Below, piece after piece: positions 23,506 through 35,919 of a stretch of 64,000 nt of DNA. The stretch comes from Panicum virgatum. Its lineage: Eukaryota; Streptophyta; Magnoliopsida; Poales; Poaceae. The position numbers and the translations under genes were made by a program. The notes beneath the pieces were generated by a model. That model saw only the letters and a list, made by a program, of their open reading frames with translations. It made no database searches and was not told the origin of the DNA. The first letter of the stretch is position 1. The number at the start of each line of letters is the position of its first letter. Where the stretch lies: assembly GCF_016808335.1 (NCBI RefSeq), contig NC_053137.1:13075798-13139797 (forward strand), written 5' to 3'.

Positions 23506-26500
23506 CGAGTTATTTCGCTAATCGTGGACTCAAATTCGTCGTTAACACTAATCGCGTTCGCTTAGCAAACATCTAGTTAGCAGTGTTCGATCTCGTTTTT
23601 GTCCTTGATCCGAGCTCCAAATCAACTTCCGCCCAAAACGAAAGTTGTAGATCTTCTTTTCCTCTACAACTTTTATTTTGGCCAAATTTCATGTTCCCAT
23701 ATGAAAAATTGAGTTTTAACTGGTCAAACTCGGGCAAAAATCATTTAACGAAGAAACAGTGTCTCCACTGTGTTCGTCACTGTGCCCCGACGCCATACCG
23801 GCGACTGTGAACGGCGGCGAGCTTCCACGCGTCGGCCATCGCGTCTGAGCGCCGCTCTTCACTTCGCAGACGACCTCGAAGCTTCCCGTTCCGTTCCCCA
23901 TTCTCCTTCCTCTGAGCTAGGTCGAGCTCGAGCGAGCAGAACCGAGCGACATCGCCGTCGTTCGTCGCTCCGGCCAACCTTCGCCGCCCCACCTCAATCC
24001 GTCGCACTCCGAGCTTCGCGACCTCGCCCCGAAGCTCCTCCATCCCTCCACGAGCGCGGCCGTGCTCTACCCCGGCCGAAATCGAGCTCAGACCGCCGCT
24101 CGCCATCGCCGACCTCCGTCAAGCTCCGCCCCGAGCTTCACCCTCACGTCGACGATCCCCTTCCGGCCTTCCTCCGCGCAAAATCGACCCACGGTGAGCT
24201 CAATCGCAACCTCCTCTCCCTCTCCGACGCTTTCCCCACCCGAATCCACTCTGCGCCGCCGCCGTTTGGCCGCTGCGCCGCCGCGAACGCGCTGGGCGCC
24301 GCCCGTGCACGCCGCCGGAGCTCCCTGCTCCAGCTCGCGCCCCCCTACCGCGCGCCCCTAGGCCTCTTGGCCTCCCTGAGGCTCACGCCGCCCGCTCCCG
24401 CCGCCGCCGTGCGCCGCAGTGGCCGGAACGCCGCCGCCGCCGCGCCGCCGCTCCAAGCCGCGCGCCGCCGCCGGCGCACGCCGCGGGGCCACTCCTGCGC
24501 ATGCCCGCCCGCGCCGCCGCGAGCCCTAGGGCCGCCTGGGGCCACTGGCCCTCACCGCACCGCCGCGCCGCCGGCCGACCCCGCCGCCGGCGTGGAGCCC
24601 CCGCGCCGCCCCGCCCCTGCCTCGGCGCCGTCGCGTGCTGCTGCGCGCCCGAGCCCCCTCCCTCTGCGCCTCCCCGCTCGAGCCCTGCGCCACCGCCCAG
24701 CGCTGGCCGCGACCGGGCCGCGGGCCGCGACCGGGCCGCGCCGCTCCGCCGGCCGGACTCCGCCGGCGGGAGCCGGTGTCGCGCCGCCGCTGGCCCGCCT
24801 TGGCCGCGTGCCCCTCCCCGTGCGGGCGAAACAGAGGAGTGGGGGGCGGGCTGGGCCACTGTCAAGTGGGCCCGGCTGTCAGCCCCCCCCCTTTTATGTT
24901 TCAGTTTTATTCTTTATTTCGGCTGAAAGTTCATAATTGCGTATAAATTCACAGAAAAATGCGAAAAATGCCAAACCAGTTTTGTTAGGTTTCTAAAATC
25001 TTGATCTTCAGAGGAAAAATGCTTGAGCATGCACTTTGTCACTGTTACCCCTGTTAATATTTGTTTTGTGCTTGAGCTAGTTTAATTATTACCGCTTTTT
25101 CTGTTGCTCTAAAAATTATGAAAATTTTGCAGTAGCTTACTCTTGATATGTGTAGTTCACTGAAAAAGTTTCAGGTGCTTGTTCTATATGCAAGTGTGTG
25201 GATCTAAGTGTTGTTTAATTGCTTTGCTAGGGCTAGTTACTTGTTTTCTGCATGCAAAGCAAACTCCTGTTAATCCATGCTAACCTAAGTCGTTTTAGTA
25301 GTTGTTTTCGTTGGAAGCACTTCAGGTTAAATGTTGATCTTTGGTTTTCGCATCGTAAGCACGTATGCATTGCACCATATCCTAACTGTTGCATGTCATA
25401 TTTTATTCGTGTAGACGCTACGAACGAAGCTGTCCACGAGCTGATCGTTGAGCCGGTCCAGGAGCCACGACCAGGAGCGCAGCAGGAAGACGCCGTTGAG
25501 CACGCCCCCGGAGACCTAGTTAACCCCGCTGACCTGCAAGGCAAGCCCCGGAGCATAAACATAATTTAAAATTATTCAATGTTTATTTAAGTATTGTGCA
25601 TTTATGTTCTAGGAGTTGAATGGAACCATAGTATGCATGTTTCCCTAGGTACCGTGGGCCTATACTAGTATGCAGGTGTCGATAGAAATGCTTTGCTAAA
25701 TAGGATTTCGGTAGAAGTCGAGTGATTGCTGTCACTCGCGAGTTTAGGATCTTGATCCCTTAGCTTTGGCTTGGAAATACGTTGTTGAGTAAAAAGAATT
25801 GGAGACCGGGCGGGAATGAGTTGGTTTATGTGAGAAAATGGACTCCCGCCTGTGTCGATTGAGGACCGTACCGTTGTTGGCCCTGATGACCGAGTTTGAA
25901 CAGTACTAACCACATACCGGAAGTAGGAGGTAGTCGAAACCGGTAAGCTGTGTACCACATTACAGCGGTAATTTGAATTCCGCCATGCTACGCTGGGCGT
26001 GGGAGTTGGCGGGTGTTGGATAGGATGCCGCCTCCGGGTTCTCCGGGAGTTCACCGCGAGGGGCCCATCACCTGGGTTTTAGCAGGCGTAGTTCAGATGC
26101 CGTGGTAATGTGGGAACAGTTGACGCGCATGGCCCGGCGGGGCTTACATGTGTCGTGTGAGTTAGGTCCACCTTGCAAGGTTAAATCGGATCGATTCGCC
26201 GTCTCTCTCGGTTAAGAGAACCTTGGTCACTGCGTCACATCGTAGTAAGAAGTGAAATAAGTCTTGAAAGGTAGCGATGGAATGTGTATCTGTTGTTCTA
26301 AAAGATAATCTGTTCCACCATGTGTGTTTTAGATGAATAGGCGAACTTAGTAATACTTGGTATACTAAACGGAGCTAAAATACTGAAAGTAAGGATTCAC
26401 TTTTAGCAGCCTTTCAGCAAAAGAACTCCAGAGCCAAAAAGCCTTGCATGTCTAGGTAATGGGCTAAGTATACCCAAGGTCGGGTAAGCCTTGCTGAGTA

Positions 26501-27011
26501 TTAGTATACTCAGGGTTGTTGTTGTAACCCTTTTGAGCAGGTTGTGTCCCGGCGGACTTCGAGGAGATCTGTGCGTCCTGGATTGGACAGCCGCTTCCTC
26601 CAGGTTGGACCGTCGAGTGGGCCCCGTCTTCCCCGTGAAGATTGGGCAGGTTGGCATCACATCGGTGGGCAGGATGTGGAGCTCACCTTTTATCGTCGTC
26701 GTAGCTATCGTATTGTATTTCGAACTCAGTTTTAAACTTCCGCTGTGCGTTTGAACTCTGTTGTTTGTATTTAAACCTTTTATGTAAAACCTGTGTTGTA
26801 AATTAATTTGAAGATTTCTGTTGCTGGTAACACCTGTGCTCGTCTTCGTACGGGTCTAAGTGCAATTGTGATCCTGGAGTACAGTAGTTTAATCGGGATT
26901 TTACCCGACAGCCTGTCAGGTTACACCGTTTTAAGTGCACAGTAACTTGATTAAGTATTAAGATGATGGTTAGTGCATTTAAGCCGGTTTAATTTGGACG
27001 GTGCTGCTACA
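23506..27011 (+). repeat. Element A LTR, forward, lacking first 34 bp
   Basis: Matches 15587-19092 with equal spacing. It sits inverted relative to the A interior on its left, where the 5' LTR should be in reverse orientation. It keeps the full 3' terminus GCTGCTACA at 27011. Candidate LTR exons map to 25415-25540 and from 26541, with the stop near 26638. Confidence 0.88.
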
Positions 27012-27018
27012 GCACCGT
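27005..27018. other. Fold-back at LTR A / LTR B junction
   Basis: The LTR A end ...ACGGTGC + TGCTACA is followed by GCACCGT (27012-27018), the exact complement of ACGGTGC (stem 7, loop 7). B LTR sequence begins at 27019. CCGT is shared by inverted LTR A and by the B PBS/LTR boundary, giving a 4-bp microhomology. Confidence 0.6.
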
Positions 27019-27493
27019 TGTGAGAACCGCCCAATTTGATACTATTTTAAATGAACCGCCGGTCATTATCACCCAGATGAGAGTTAACACGTGCTTGCCG
27101 TAGAGCGAGCCACGTGTTATCCCACATCTAGAGACACGAATAACCGACACGTCATTCATTCAAAATAATACCAAATCCGGTAGTCCCGGTATGTGCTCCA
27201 ACATACGCCCAGGATCAGCATATGCACATACCGTATACAATCGAATACATAGCCAACAATCCACAAAGTGCAGTTATATAAAAACCAGAGTTCGAGACTT
27301 AATATTACAAGTTCAACATAGGTGGGTTTAAAGCTTCACTTTACAAGCCTTGGGCTCACGCGAGTCATATTAAACAGAGATTTAGAGCTTATTGAAAATA
27401 CATGCTCTCCCGAAGCTCAGCTACGATAAAACCTACTTAAGATGATGATGCCTTGCTCAAGGACATCACCACAGCAGCAACAGCCTACTCTTC
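27019..27493 (-). repeat. Element B LTR fragment, 475 bp, reverse
   Basis: Identical in layout to 27502-27976: the last 475 bp of a B LTR in its own orientation, cut at GAAGAG, which is also the end of the candidate last LTR exon. It is followed by 8 bases, AATCACGT, and then the complete B LTR in the same orientation, giving a direct 475-bp duplication. Confidence 0.85.
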
Positions 27494-27501
27494 AATCACG
27501 T

Positions 27502-30500
27502 TGTGAGAACCGCCCAATTTGATACTATTTTAAATGAACCGCCGGTCATTATCACCCAGATGAGAGTTAACACGTGCTTGCCGTAGAGCGAGCCACGTGT
27601 TATCCCACATCTAGAGACACGAATAACCGACACGTCATTCATTCAAAATAATACCAAATCCGGTAGTCCCGGTATGTGCTCCAACATACGCCCAGGATCA
27701 GCATATGCACATACCGTATACAATCGAATACATAGCCAACAATCCACAAAGTGCAGTTATATAAAAACCAGAGTTCGAGACTTAATATTACAAGTTCAAC
27801 ATAGGTGGGTTTAAAGCTTCACTTTACAAGCCTTGGGCTCACGCGAGTCATATTAAACAGAGATTTAGAGCTTATTGAAAATACATGCTCTCCCGAAGCT
27901 CAGCTACGATAAAACCTACTTAAGATGATGATGCCTTGCTCAAGGACATCACCACAGCAGCAACAGCCTACTCTTCCCCCGCATTAGGATCAGCGGGGTA
28001 GAAATGGCCGAACACCACTTCTGGCTCACCTGCAACTAGGTTTAGAAAGCACCCTGAGTACAAAAGGTACTCCGCAAGACTTACGCGATTAAATAAACAA
28101 GGATCATGCAAAGGCTCAAAGAAAAGCTTTAAGTTAAGTAATTATTGCATAAGCATGAGCTCTTTACACTACCACCTAGCAGAATTAATTAATCTTGCCC
28201 AACCCCAAACAATTTTAGTTGATTAAGAGAGTAAAATACTAAACAATAGATCATTAACAAGACATGATTCCAAAACCAACAATACCGAAACTCTCTAAGA
28301 GGAATTCGGCGAACCAAGAGCTTGCTCATATCCGAGAGCGCGGCAATTCGAATTGATTTAACCTTGCAAGGGTGTACTACTTTACCCACACGACGCGAGG
28401 ACCATGCGACTCACCCAACCGATCACGCCGGGCAAGGGGGTACTCACGTCAACCGTTCCCAACAAGGCTCGATCATTGAACCTCACACCTAGCTTACGAG
28501 TAGAGACTTAGTTCCACCAGGGACATCTCTAAACTTTCCTACACATAAGTCCACCTGGGGATACACTAAGCCTCTCTGCATAGCCTGTAGCCACGTAGCT
28601 AGGACTGCACATCAATGATCAAGTCAAAGAAGGTAATTGGCTCATCCGTTCCATTATATTGGATATGTGGTAGCACGGAAAGGTGCTCAAGGCCGATGGC
28701 ATCCACTCGGTCCTTAATCGATCCAAGCGGACTATGCCCATGTGACTTCATTCTCTAGGCCCTACCATTCCGCTCGAACCTCGCTACTACACTCCACTTA
28801 TCCCAGCTTCCCAAGTGCGATCAAGGATGGATGGTAAATGTGATACTCTAACCCAATCCTTTCTTGCAAGTTATACAAGTATTCAAAGCAAAACTAAGCA
28901 TCTAGTCAAATTAAGTTATTAGCTGACTAACACGTGGCAAGGACATGGTTAAACAATTCAAGGATGGCTAGTGCATCAAAGTAGGTACAAGGATGCAATA
29001 CATAGATAATATATAACCCAACAGTACCCGATGAGATAGCTAACTAAATCAGATTAAATAGGTGCAAGGAAAATGCTTAGCTGCTTGCCTGGGTTAACTT
29101 CCGGCTCGACCACGAACGGGACTCCAAGCTCCGGCTCAACGGACTCGACGGGTTCCCCGGGTTCGCTCTCCGACGGTCCGGTCACTAAAATGCATGAATG
29201 CGATGCAAGAATTAAGGAATGAACTAAACAGCAAGCATAAATCATGAAACAATTTGAGCATGCAGAGGACATCACAAAGAACTCATGAAAATTGGTTTTG
29301 CAGCAAAAGCATTTTCCTACATTTAATCATAAATATAACAGTTTTCAGCCACTTTAAACAAAGTAAAACAGAAAAGGAATGCAAACTCAACTAAACAAAT
29401 CCAACAAAATTATCATGGAAACTAGAAAGGAACACAAAGCTAACAAAACTGGTTTTGCCATTTTATCACTTTCCTGCAAAAAAATTCCACAATAAACCAT
29501 ATTTTGGACAGCAAGCACAAAATCGAAATAAAACCCTAACCAACAGCAAGTAATCATGTGAACAACCTGCACCACTGGAAACTACACCTCACAAGGAGTC
29601 TAACAAAATTTGGTTTGACATTTTTCTAGCAGTACACAAATAACCAAGCAATAAACTCACTTTTGCAAGATAAATCTATAGATAAATCTACAACAAAGTA
29701 ACATGCAAAACAATATTTTTCCTAGGTAGATCTCAGCTAGAGGAACTCAACAAAACAAGTTTCACAATTTTTGGAGCTATACATGAATTTCTATGAATTT
29801 TGGAAGATTGCAGAAATATGGAACCTAAGAAACCCTAGCTAAAACGCTAGGTACACCCGAGGTAGCCACCCCGGCCACCGACAGGTGGGCCCAGGGAGCC
29901 GGGCGGCACCACCAGGCCGGGTCAAGGCCGAAGCCTGCCTTGACCCCGCGCCTGGGCGCGCCCACGCGCGCGCGTGCGCGGCGCGGTGGCGCCGGCGGAC
30001 GGCGGCGCGGCGGGGCGAGGCTGGAGGAGCTCGGGGCGAGGGCGCATGGCGTGCCCTAGGTGACGGCGAAGCTCACCGGCGGCGATGCGGGCGAGGAGCG
30101 GCGGCGGACCGGTGGCGCGACGAGCAGAGGCGGCGGCGGGCGGAGGCGCTCGTCGCCGGCCCTGCAGGGGAGGGGAAGGGGCCGGGTTAGGGGTGGAACG
30201 GGTCGAGGGAAGCGAGGAGACGCTCCACCCGCGAAGAATCGACTAGGGACTCACTGTGAGCGGCGAATCGGCGGCGAGGAGGGAGCTCGGGGCGGCGGCG
30301 TCAATGGAGGAGGGGGCTAGGGTTTGGGTTGGAAGGGAACGGGGTCGACCGGGCGCGGATAAGGGCGTGGGGGAGGACGACCGTGGCACGGGACGCGAAG
30401 ATGGCCGGCACGTGGCGCGGCTCACGAGGATGGCCGGCGGCGGCGACGCGTGCCGCGGCGCGCGGGAGAAAACAGAGAAGGAGAGGGAAGGGGCTGACAG

Positions 30501-30561
30501 GTGGGGCCCGGCGGAGGATTTTATTTTCTTTTTCCTTTTTTTTTTTTCCAGGGCTGTGACA
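27502..30561 (-). repeat. Element B 3' LTR, complete (3060 bp), reverse
   Basis: In element orientation it starts TGTCACAGCCCTGG at 30561, next to the polypurine tract, and ends GGTTCTCACA at 27502. It holds a GC-rich block (about 29870-30510) with the AAACCCTA and GGGCCCCACCTGTCAGC motifs common upstream of grass genes, an A/T-rich block with degenerate repeats, and the candidate LTR exons described for 56733-59019. Confidence 0.9.
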
Positions 30562-30577
30562 ACTCTCCCCCCCTTAA
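30562..30577 (-). promoter_or_regulatory. Polypurine tract of element B
   Basis: Reverse complement of CTTAAGGGGGGGAGAG plus T, directly upstream of LTR start TGTCACAG. About 230 bp separate it from the gag-pol stop, unlike element A, where the frame runs through the tract. Confidence 0.75.
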
Positions 30578-30806
30578 GAAAATCTCGTCCCGAGATTTAG
30601 GTAGACAAGAGGGGAAGGATAAAACTCGGACTAGGTTGAGGCCATATTTACCTAGACAAGATAAACATCTAAGAGATGATGCACAAAGGCAGGGATGATG
30701 TGATGTGAGACATTCCTAGGGTTTTCTTGATGGTGACTGTGTACACATATAACAATATCTGGGAAACTGAGCTTCATCAAGAAAGTGGGGGTGGTAGGGA
30801 GAAAAC

Positions 30807-33800
30807 TTACTCATCGGAAAAGAATTCCGGGTATTCTTGACGTAATCGATCCTCACGCTCCCAAGTGGCTTCATCTTCGGAATGATTGCTCCATTGAACC
30901 TTTACAAACTTCACCATGCTACGCTTCACCTTTCTTTCATCTCGATCAAGAATGGCAATTGGATGTTCTTCGTAGGTAAGACCTGGTTGAAGATCAAGTG
31001 ACTCAAGGTCGACGGCGTCAGCTGGAACACGATGGCACTGCTTCAACTGAGAGATATGAAAGACATTGTGCACTGCGGAGAGTGATTGAGGAAGTTCCAA
31101 TTGATAAGCCACTGCTCCAACTTTCTTGATAATTCGAAAAGGTCCGACATAGCGTGGCGCTAATTTTCCTCTGACTTGGAAACGGCGAGTGCCCTTAAAT
31201 GGAGAAACCTTGAGATAGACATAATCACCAATCTTGAGATGGAGTTCTCGGCGACGACGATCAGCATAAGTTTTCTGACGAGATTGAGCAATGCGAAGAT
31301 TCTCACGGATAATTCTGACTTGATCCTCAGCATCTTTTACCAAGTCTGGACCATAGAAAGGCCTTTCTCCCGATTCGGACCAGTTGATCGGAGTTCTGCA
31401 CCGTCTTCCATAAAGGGCTTCAAAAGGAGACATCTTGATACTTGCTTGATAACTATTGTTATAAGAAAACTCTACGAATGGTAAGCATGTAACCCATTTC
31501 TTCTCATAGATTAGAGCACAGGCTCGAAGCATGTCTTCTAAGACTTGATTCACTCTCTCGGCTTGACCGTCGGTTTGAGGATGATAAGCAGTACTATAAG
31601 TGAGATCGGTTCCCATCGCTTCATGAAGACTTCTCCAAAAGTGAGCAACAAACTGAGGACCGCGGTCAGAGACAATTTTCTTAGGAACACCATGAAGACA
31701 GACAATGCGAGTGAGATATAACTCTGCATATTGCTTGGCATGATAAGTAGTCTTCACTGGAAGAAAATGAGCAGACTTTGTCAATCGATCCACAATTACC
31801 CATATAGAATCATATCCTTGAGAAGACCTAGGTAATCCAGTGATGAAATCCATTCCAATTTCTTCCCATTTCCATGATGGGATAGGTAAGGGCTGAAGAG
31901 TACCAGCTGGTTTAAGATGCTCGGCTTTAACTCTTTGACAAACATCACACTCAGAGACGTACCGAGCGATTTCTCGCTTCATGCGAGTCCACCAAAATCT
32001 TTGCTTGAGATCTTGATACATTTTTGTACTACCTGGGTGAATGGAAAATTGAGAACTGTGGGCTTCATCAAGGATAATTCGCCTGAGCTTATAATCCTTT
32101 GGCACCACAATTCGCTTCCCAAAGAATATAACTCCTTGATCATCAGTAGAGAAACACCGAGCTTTGCCCTCCCTCATTAATTCCTGAATTCGAGCCATAC
32201 CTTTATTCTTCTTTTGGACTTCCTTAATTTGATCATAAAGATCAGATCGGACTGTAAGAGTAGCAAGATAACCTTCTTTGACCATAGAAATTCCGAGTTT
32301 CCGAAGATCATCACAGAGAGTATGCACAGGAGAAGCTATGGTCAAGCAGTTGCATTGAGCCTTCCGACTTAGTGCATCAGCGACGACATTTGCCTTACCA
32401 GGATGATAGTGCACTTCCATATCATAATCCTTGATCAGTTCAAGCCATCGACGTTGCCTCATGTTTAGATCAGATTGAGTGAAAATGTACTTGAGACTTT
32501 TGTGATCAGTATAGATGTTGCAATGATTACCAAGCAGATAATGACGCCATATCTTTAGAGCATGGACAACAGCCGCAAGCTCTAAATCATGGGTAGGATA
32601 ATTTTCTTCATGCCGCTTGAGTTGACGAGAAGCATAGGCCACTACTCGGCCTTCTTGCATAAGAACACAACCAAGACCGATGCGAGAAGCATCGCAATAA
32701 ACATCGAAACTCTTGGAAATATCTGGCTGAGCAAGAACTGGAGCAGTAGTGAGGCGATCCTTAAAGGTTTGAAAGGCTTCTTCACAGGCTGGGGACCACT
32801 CAAACTTGACCCCATTTTTCAATAACTCGGTCATAGGCTTCGCAATTTTAGAGAAGTTCTCTATGAACCGGCGGTAATATCCCGCAAGTCCCAGAAAACT
32901 CCGAATCTCATGGACATTCTGAGGTTGCTTCCAATCCAAAACATCCTGCACCTTACTAGGATCTACAGCAATACCATCCTTAGAGAGGACATGACCAAGA
33001 AAAGATACTTCTTCAAGCCAAAACTCACATTTGCTAAACTTGGCATAAAGACGATGCTCCCTAAGCTTTTGGAGGACAATATGAATATGACGAGCATGAT
33101 CTTCTTTGGTCTTGGAATAAATGAGAATATCATCGATGAAGATGATCACAAAGACATCAAGTTCCTCCATGAAGATGCTATTCATCAGATACATGAAATA
33201 AGCCGGTGCATTGGTGAGGCCGAAAGACATGACAGTGAATTCATAGAGTAGTAGAGAAAGCCGTTTTCGGAATGTCTTCAATTCGAATTTTGATTTGATG
33301 ATAACCCAACCTTAAATCAATCTTAGAAAAATAACGAGCTCCAAAGAGTTGATCAAACAAGATATCAATCCGTGGAAGAGGATATTTGTTCTTGACAGTG
33401 ACTTCGTTTAACGGACGGTAATCAACACACAACCGTAAACTATCATCTTTCTTCTTCACAAAAAGAGCCGGGCATCCCCAAGGAGAGGAGCTCGGACGAA
33501 TGAAACCCTTGTCCAATAAAGTCTTGAGTTGTTTCTTCAATTCTTTCAACTCATGGGGAGGCATTCGGTAAGGCTGTCTAGAGATAGGAGCAGTTCCGGG
33601 CTTGAGCTCTATGACGAACTCCACCTCACGATCAGGAGGCATACCCGGTAATTCTTCTGGGAAGACATCCGGATACTCACAAACCACGGGAATATCTTCC
33701 AACGTCGTGGTTTTGGTACCCGCCAAGGCATATAAACAAGATTCCACCTTGGCAAGGGACAGTACAACTCTACTCCCAGAAGGGTGCAAAAGATCAACGG

Positions 33801-35244
33801 TGCGGGGCCCACATTTAATAACTCCGTCATGCTTACTCAACCAATTCATCCCAAGAATCACATCTAACTCTAGCTTGTCTAGAATGAGAAAATTGGCTCG
33901 AAAGGTAACTCCCCCAATGAGAATTGGAACCTCACTAGCAAAGTGTTTGGCAATGATTTTCCCACCCGGTGATTCTATATGGTATGGCACTTGTAGGTTT
34001 TGAATCTCAAGCTTACTATGCAGCATAAATTTCTTGCTTATGAATGAAAAAGTTGCTCCAGAATCGAAAAGAACACTTGCAGGGTGAGAGTTGATTAGGA
34101 GCGTACCCATGAGTACTTCAGCATTCTCCGGAATTTCTTCAGCGGTGGTGTAGTTGAGACGGCCACGTTTAGGAGCTTGTTGTGGCTTAGCTTCTTGACG
34201 CGATGCTTGAGGCGGAGGAGCATTGGGTCTAGGTGCATTGAAGGCACCACCACGCCTCGGAGAGGGGCAGTCCCTAGAGATGTGGCCTAAGCCACCACAA
34301 TTGAAGCACGGACCCTTTGCGGTCACACCTGGGTTGTTCCAATAAGCACTGACCGGCCTAGGAGCTTGTCCTTGAGGAGGTTGAGGGTGACGCACAATCC
34401 ACATAGGACGTGGAGCTTGAGCACCCGGCGCCCGAGGTGGAAAAGGAGAAGGCCCCAGACGTGGACGTGAGGAGCTACCGCCTGCTGAGGTAGGAGCAGG
34501 ACGCTTGTTCTTTGCTTCCAGATTCTTCATCTTGTGCTCGGCTCTAATGGCAATATTCACCAAGTCATTGAAGTCTTCAAACTTGGTAGTAGAGAGCTTG
34601 TCTTGCAACTCTGCAGAGAGCCCATCATTCAGGCGTTCTTGCTTCTTGGCATCGGTGGCCACTTCTTCAGGTGCATATTGGGAGAGAGTGTTGAAGGCAT
34701 TGACATAGGCCATCACATCACGACCTCCTTGAGTAAGATTCAGAAACTCCTTCTTCTTGATGTCCATGATACCCTTGGGAATATGGAAGGAGCGAAAAGC
34801 TGTGCGGAACTCCTCCCATGTGAAGCGGTAGTTGGCAGGGTGAGATGCCTTGAAGTTCCGCCACCAAGCCCCAGGGGCATCATGAAGTTGATGAGCAGCA
34901 AAGAGAACCTTCTCATGGGGCTCACACTCAATAAGATCAAGCTTCTCTTCAATCACATTGAGCCAGAAATCGGCATCCAGAGGATCTTTGGAGCCACGGA
35001 AGATAGGCGGGTTGGTGCGGAAGAAATCTCCGAACCTGTTCACTTGAGGCTCAGCTCTTGGACCATTATTGCCGGGATTGCCCAACTGATTGACTAGGTG
35101 TGCCATGAGTTCAGTTTGTCGGGCCAGGACGTCCGCGAGGTTTGGGTGAACTGGAGGATTAGGAAGGGGATCCTCGTTGTTGCGGTGGTTATTACCACCC
35201 GAACCACTGGCACCATCCCTTTCATTTCCCGAACGCAACACCAT
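30807..35244 (-). pseudogene. gag-pol: Element B gag-pol, one 8-bp frameshift in RT
   Basis: Polyprotein starting MVLRSGNE at 35244. A longer frame starting at 35259 is in the predicted acceptor and is not used. Gag with CCHC knuckle at residues 313-326, protease DSGA ([13 protein letters not shown]), RT to KTAFST, then a frame break at about 33247-33252. Compared with 62147-62175 the copy lacks 8 bp (GATATGGT) in the RT palm. Downstream, the other frame continues uninterrupted from 33281 to the stop at 30807: FIDD, RNase H (YCDAS), integrase zinc finger (CDVC), [14 protein letters not shown] core and a chromodomain ([14 protein letters not shown]). Without the deletion the protein would be about 1,480 residues. 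One small deletion is the only lesion I found. Confidence 0.88.
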
Positions 35245-35906
35245 CCTGCTAATAAACAAAATGGTTAGCGGTCAGGAATGAAAGATAGAGGATGATACAC
35301 AAAGGCAGGGTGGAAAGACAATGTGTAGATAAAAATCTAACACATGATCAACACCGGAATAGCAACTCTAAGAAATAGAGCAGATTTGGTCCACTAAGAT
35401 TAGCAAGAACGAGATCAGCGAAAACTAGACCACGACACACTAGATTAGTTAGATGCAGGTTTGAAAACCACAAGAAAATATGCATGCATGCGAGGTATGA
35501 ATGCAACATGACGTCTCCTCACAGCGTGAGCACGCCTTAACGTTCTAACACTCACTTACGATCCGCAACAACCGCATTGTCCAACAGCGCTACAACCCAC
35601 CTACTAGCGCTCAGGACAATGGGTGATTCCCACCTTCTCAACTCCGGTAAAAAGGCTCAAAAGGTTTCCAGCAGGTGAAAGGGTTTTCCTACGCTACCGC
35701 TACTCATGCAGACAAGAGAGGTTAAGCATATCTTAATTAAACAAGTGAAGCATTAAGGAAGAAATAGCTCTAAGACCAAGGAAGAAAGGTAGCAACCAGC
35801 CTTAAGTTCAAAGTTTTAGCAAAAGTAAACATTAGTGCAAGTGATCAAATTTTATTTGACTCTCAACCCACTAAGCAAATTTTAGGTTCACTTCATGGAA
35901 ACTCAG
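35245..35906 (-). other. Element B leader with splice donor and acceptor, reverse
   Basis: Leader between PBS and gag. On the minus strand it has a perfect GTAAGT donor (GT at 35559-35558). It also has a CTAAC branch-point match and a TTTGTTTATTAGCAG acceptor ending one base before the gag ATG. The predicted intron is 314 bp. No ORF0 equivalent is present. Confidence 0.6.
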
Positions 35907-35919
35907 CTCTGATACCCGT
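35907..35919 (-). promoter_or_regulatory. Primer-binding site of element B (reverse)
   Basis: Reverse complement of GGGTATCAGAGCT, one base off the usual initiator-Met tRNA site TGGTATCAGAGC, three bases from the LTR end. The same variant occurs at 59488-59500, so the mismatch is family-wide in the window. Confidence 0.75.

Noticed and set aside
27012..27018. GCACC after the LTR A end as a 5-bp target-site duplication
   Set aside because: No matching GCACC at the other border of the element, and the bases are explained better as a fold-back of the LTR terminus.
27019..27976. CRISPR-like or satellite array
   Set aside because: Only two copies of a B LTR segment, with no short repeat-spacer pattern; a eukaryotic retrotransposon context.
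35901..35919. Possible tRNA gene at PBS
   Set aside because: Only about 12-13 nt match the tRNA 3' end; no cloverleaf or internal promoter boxes.
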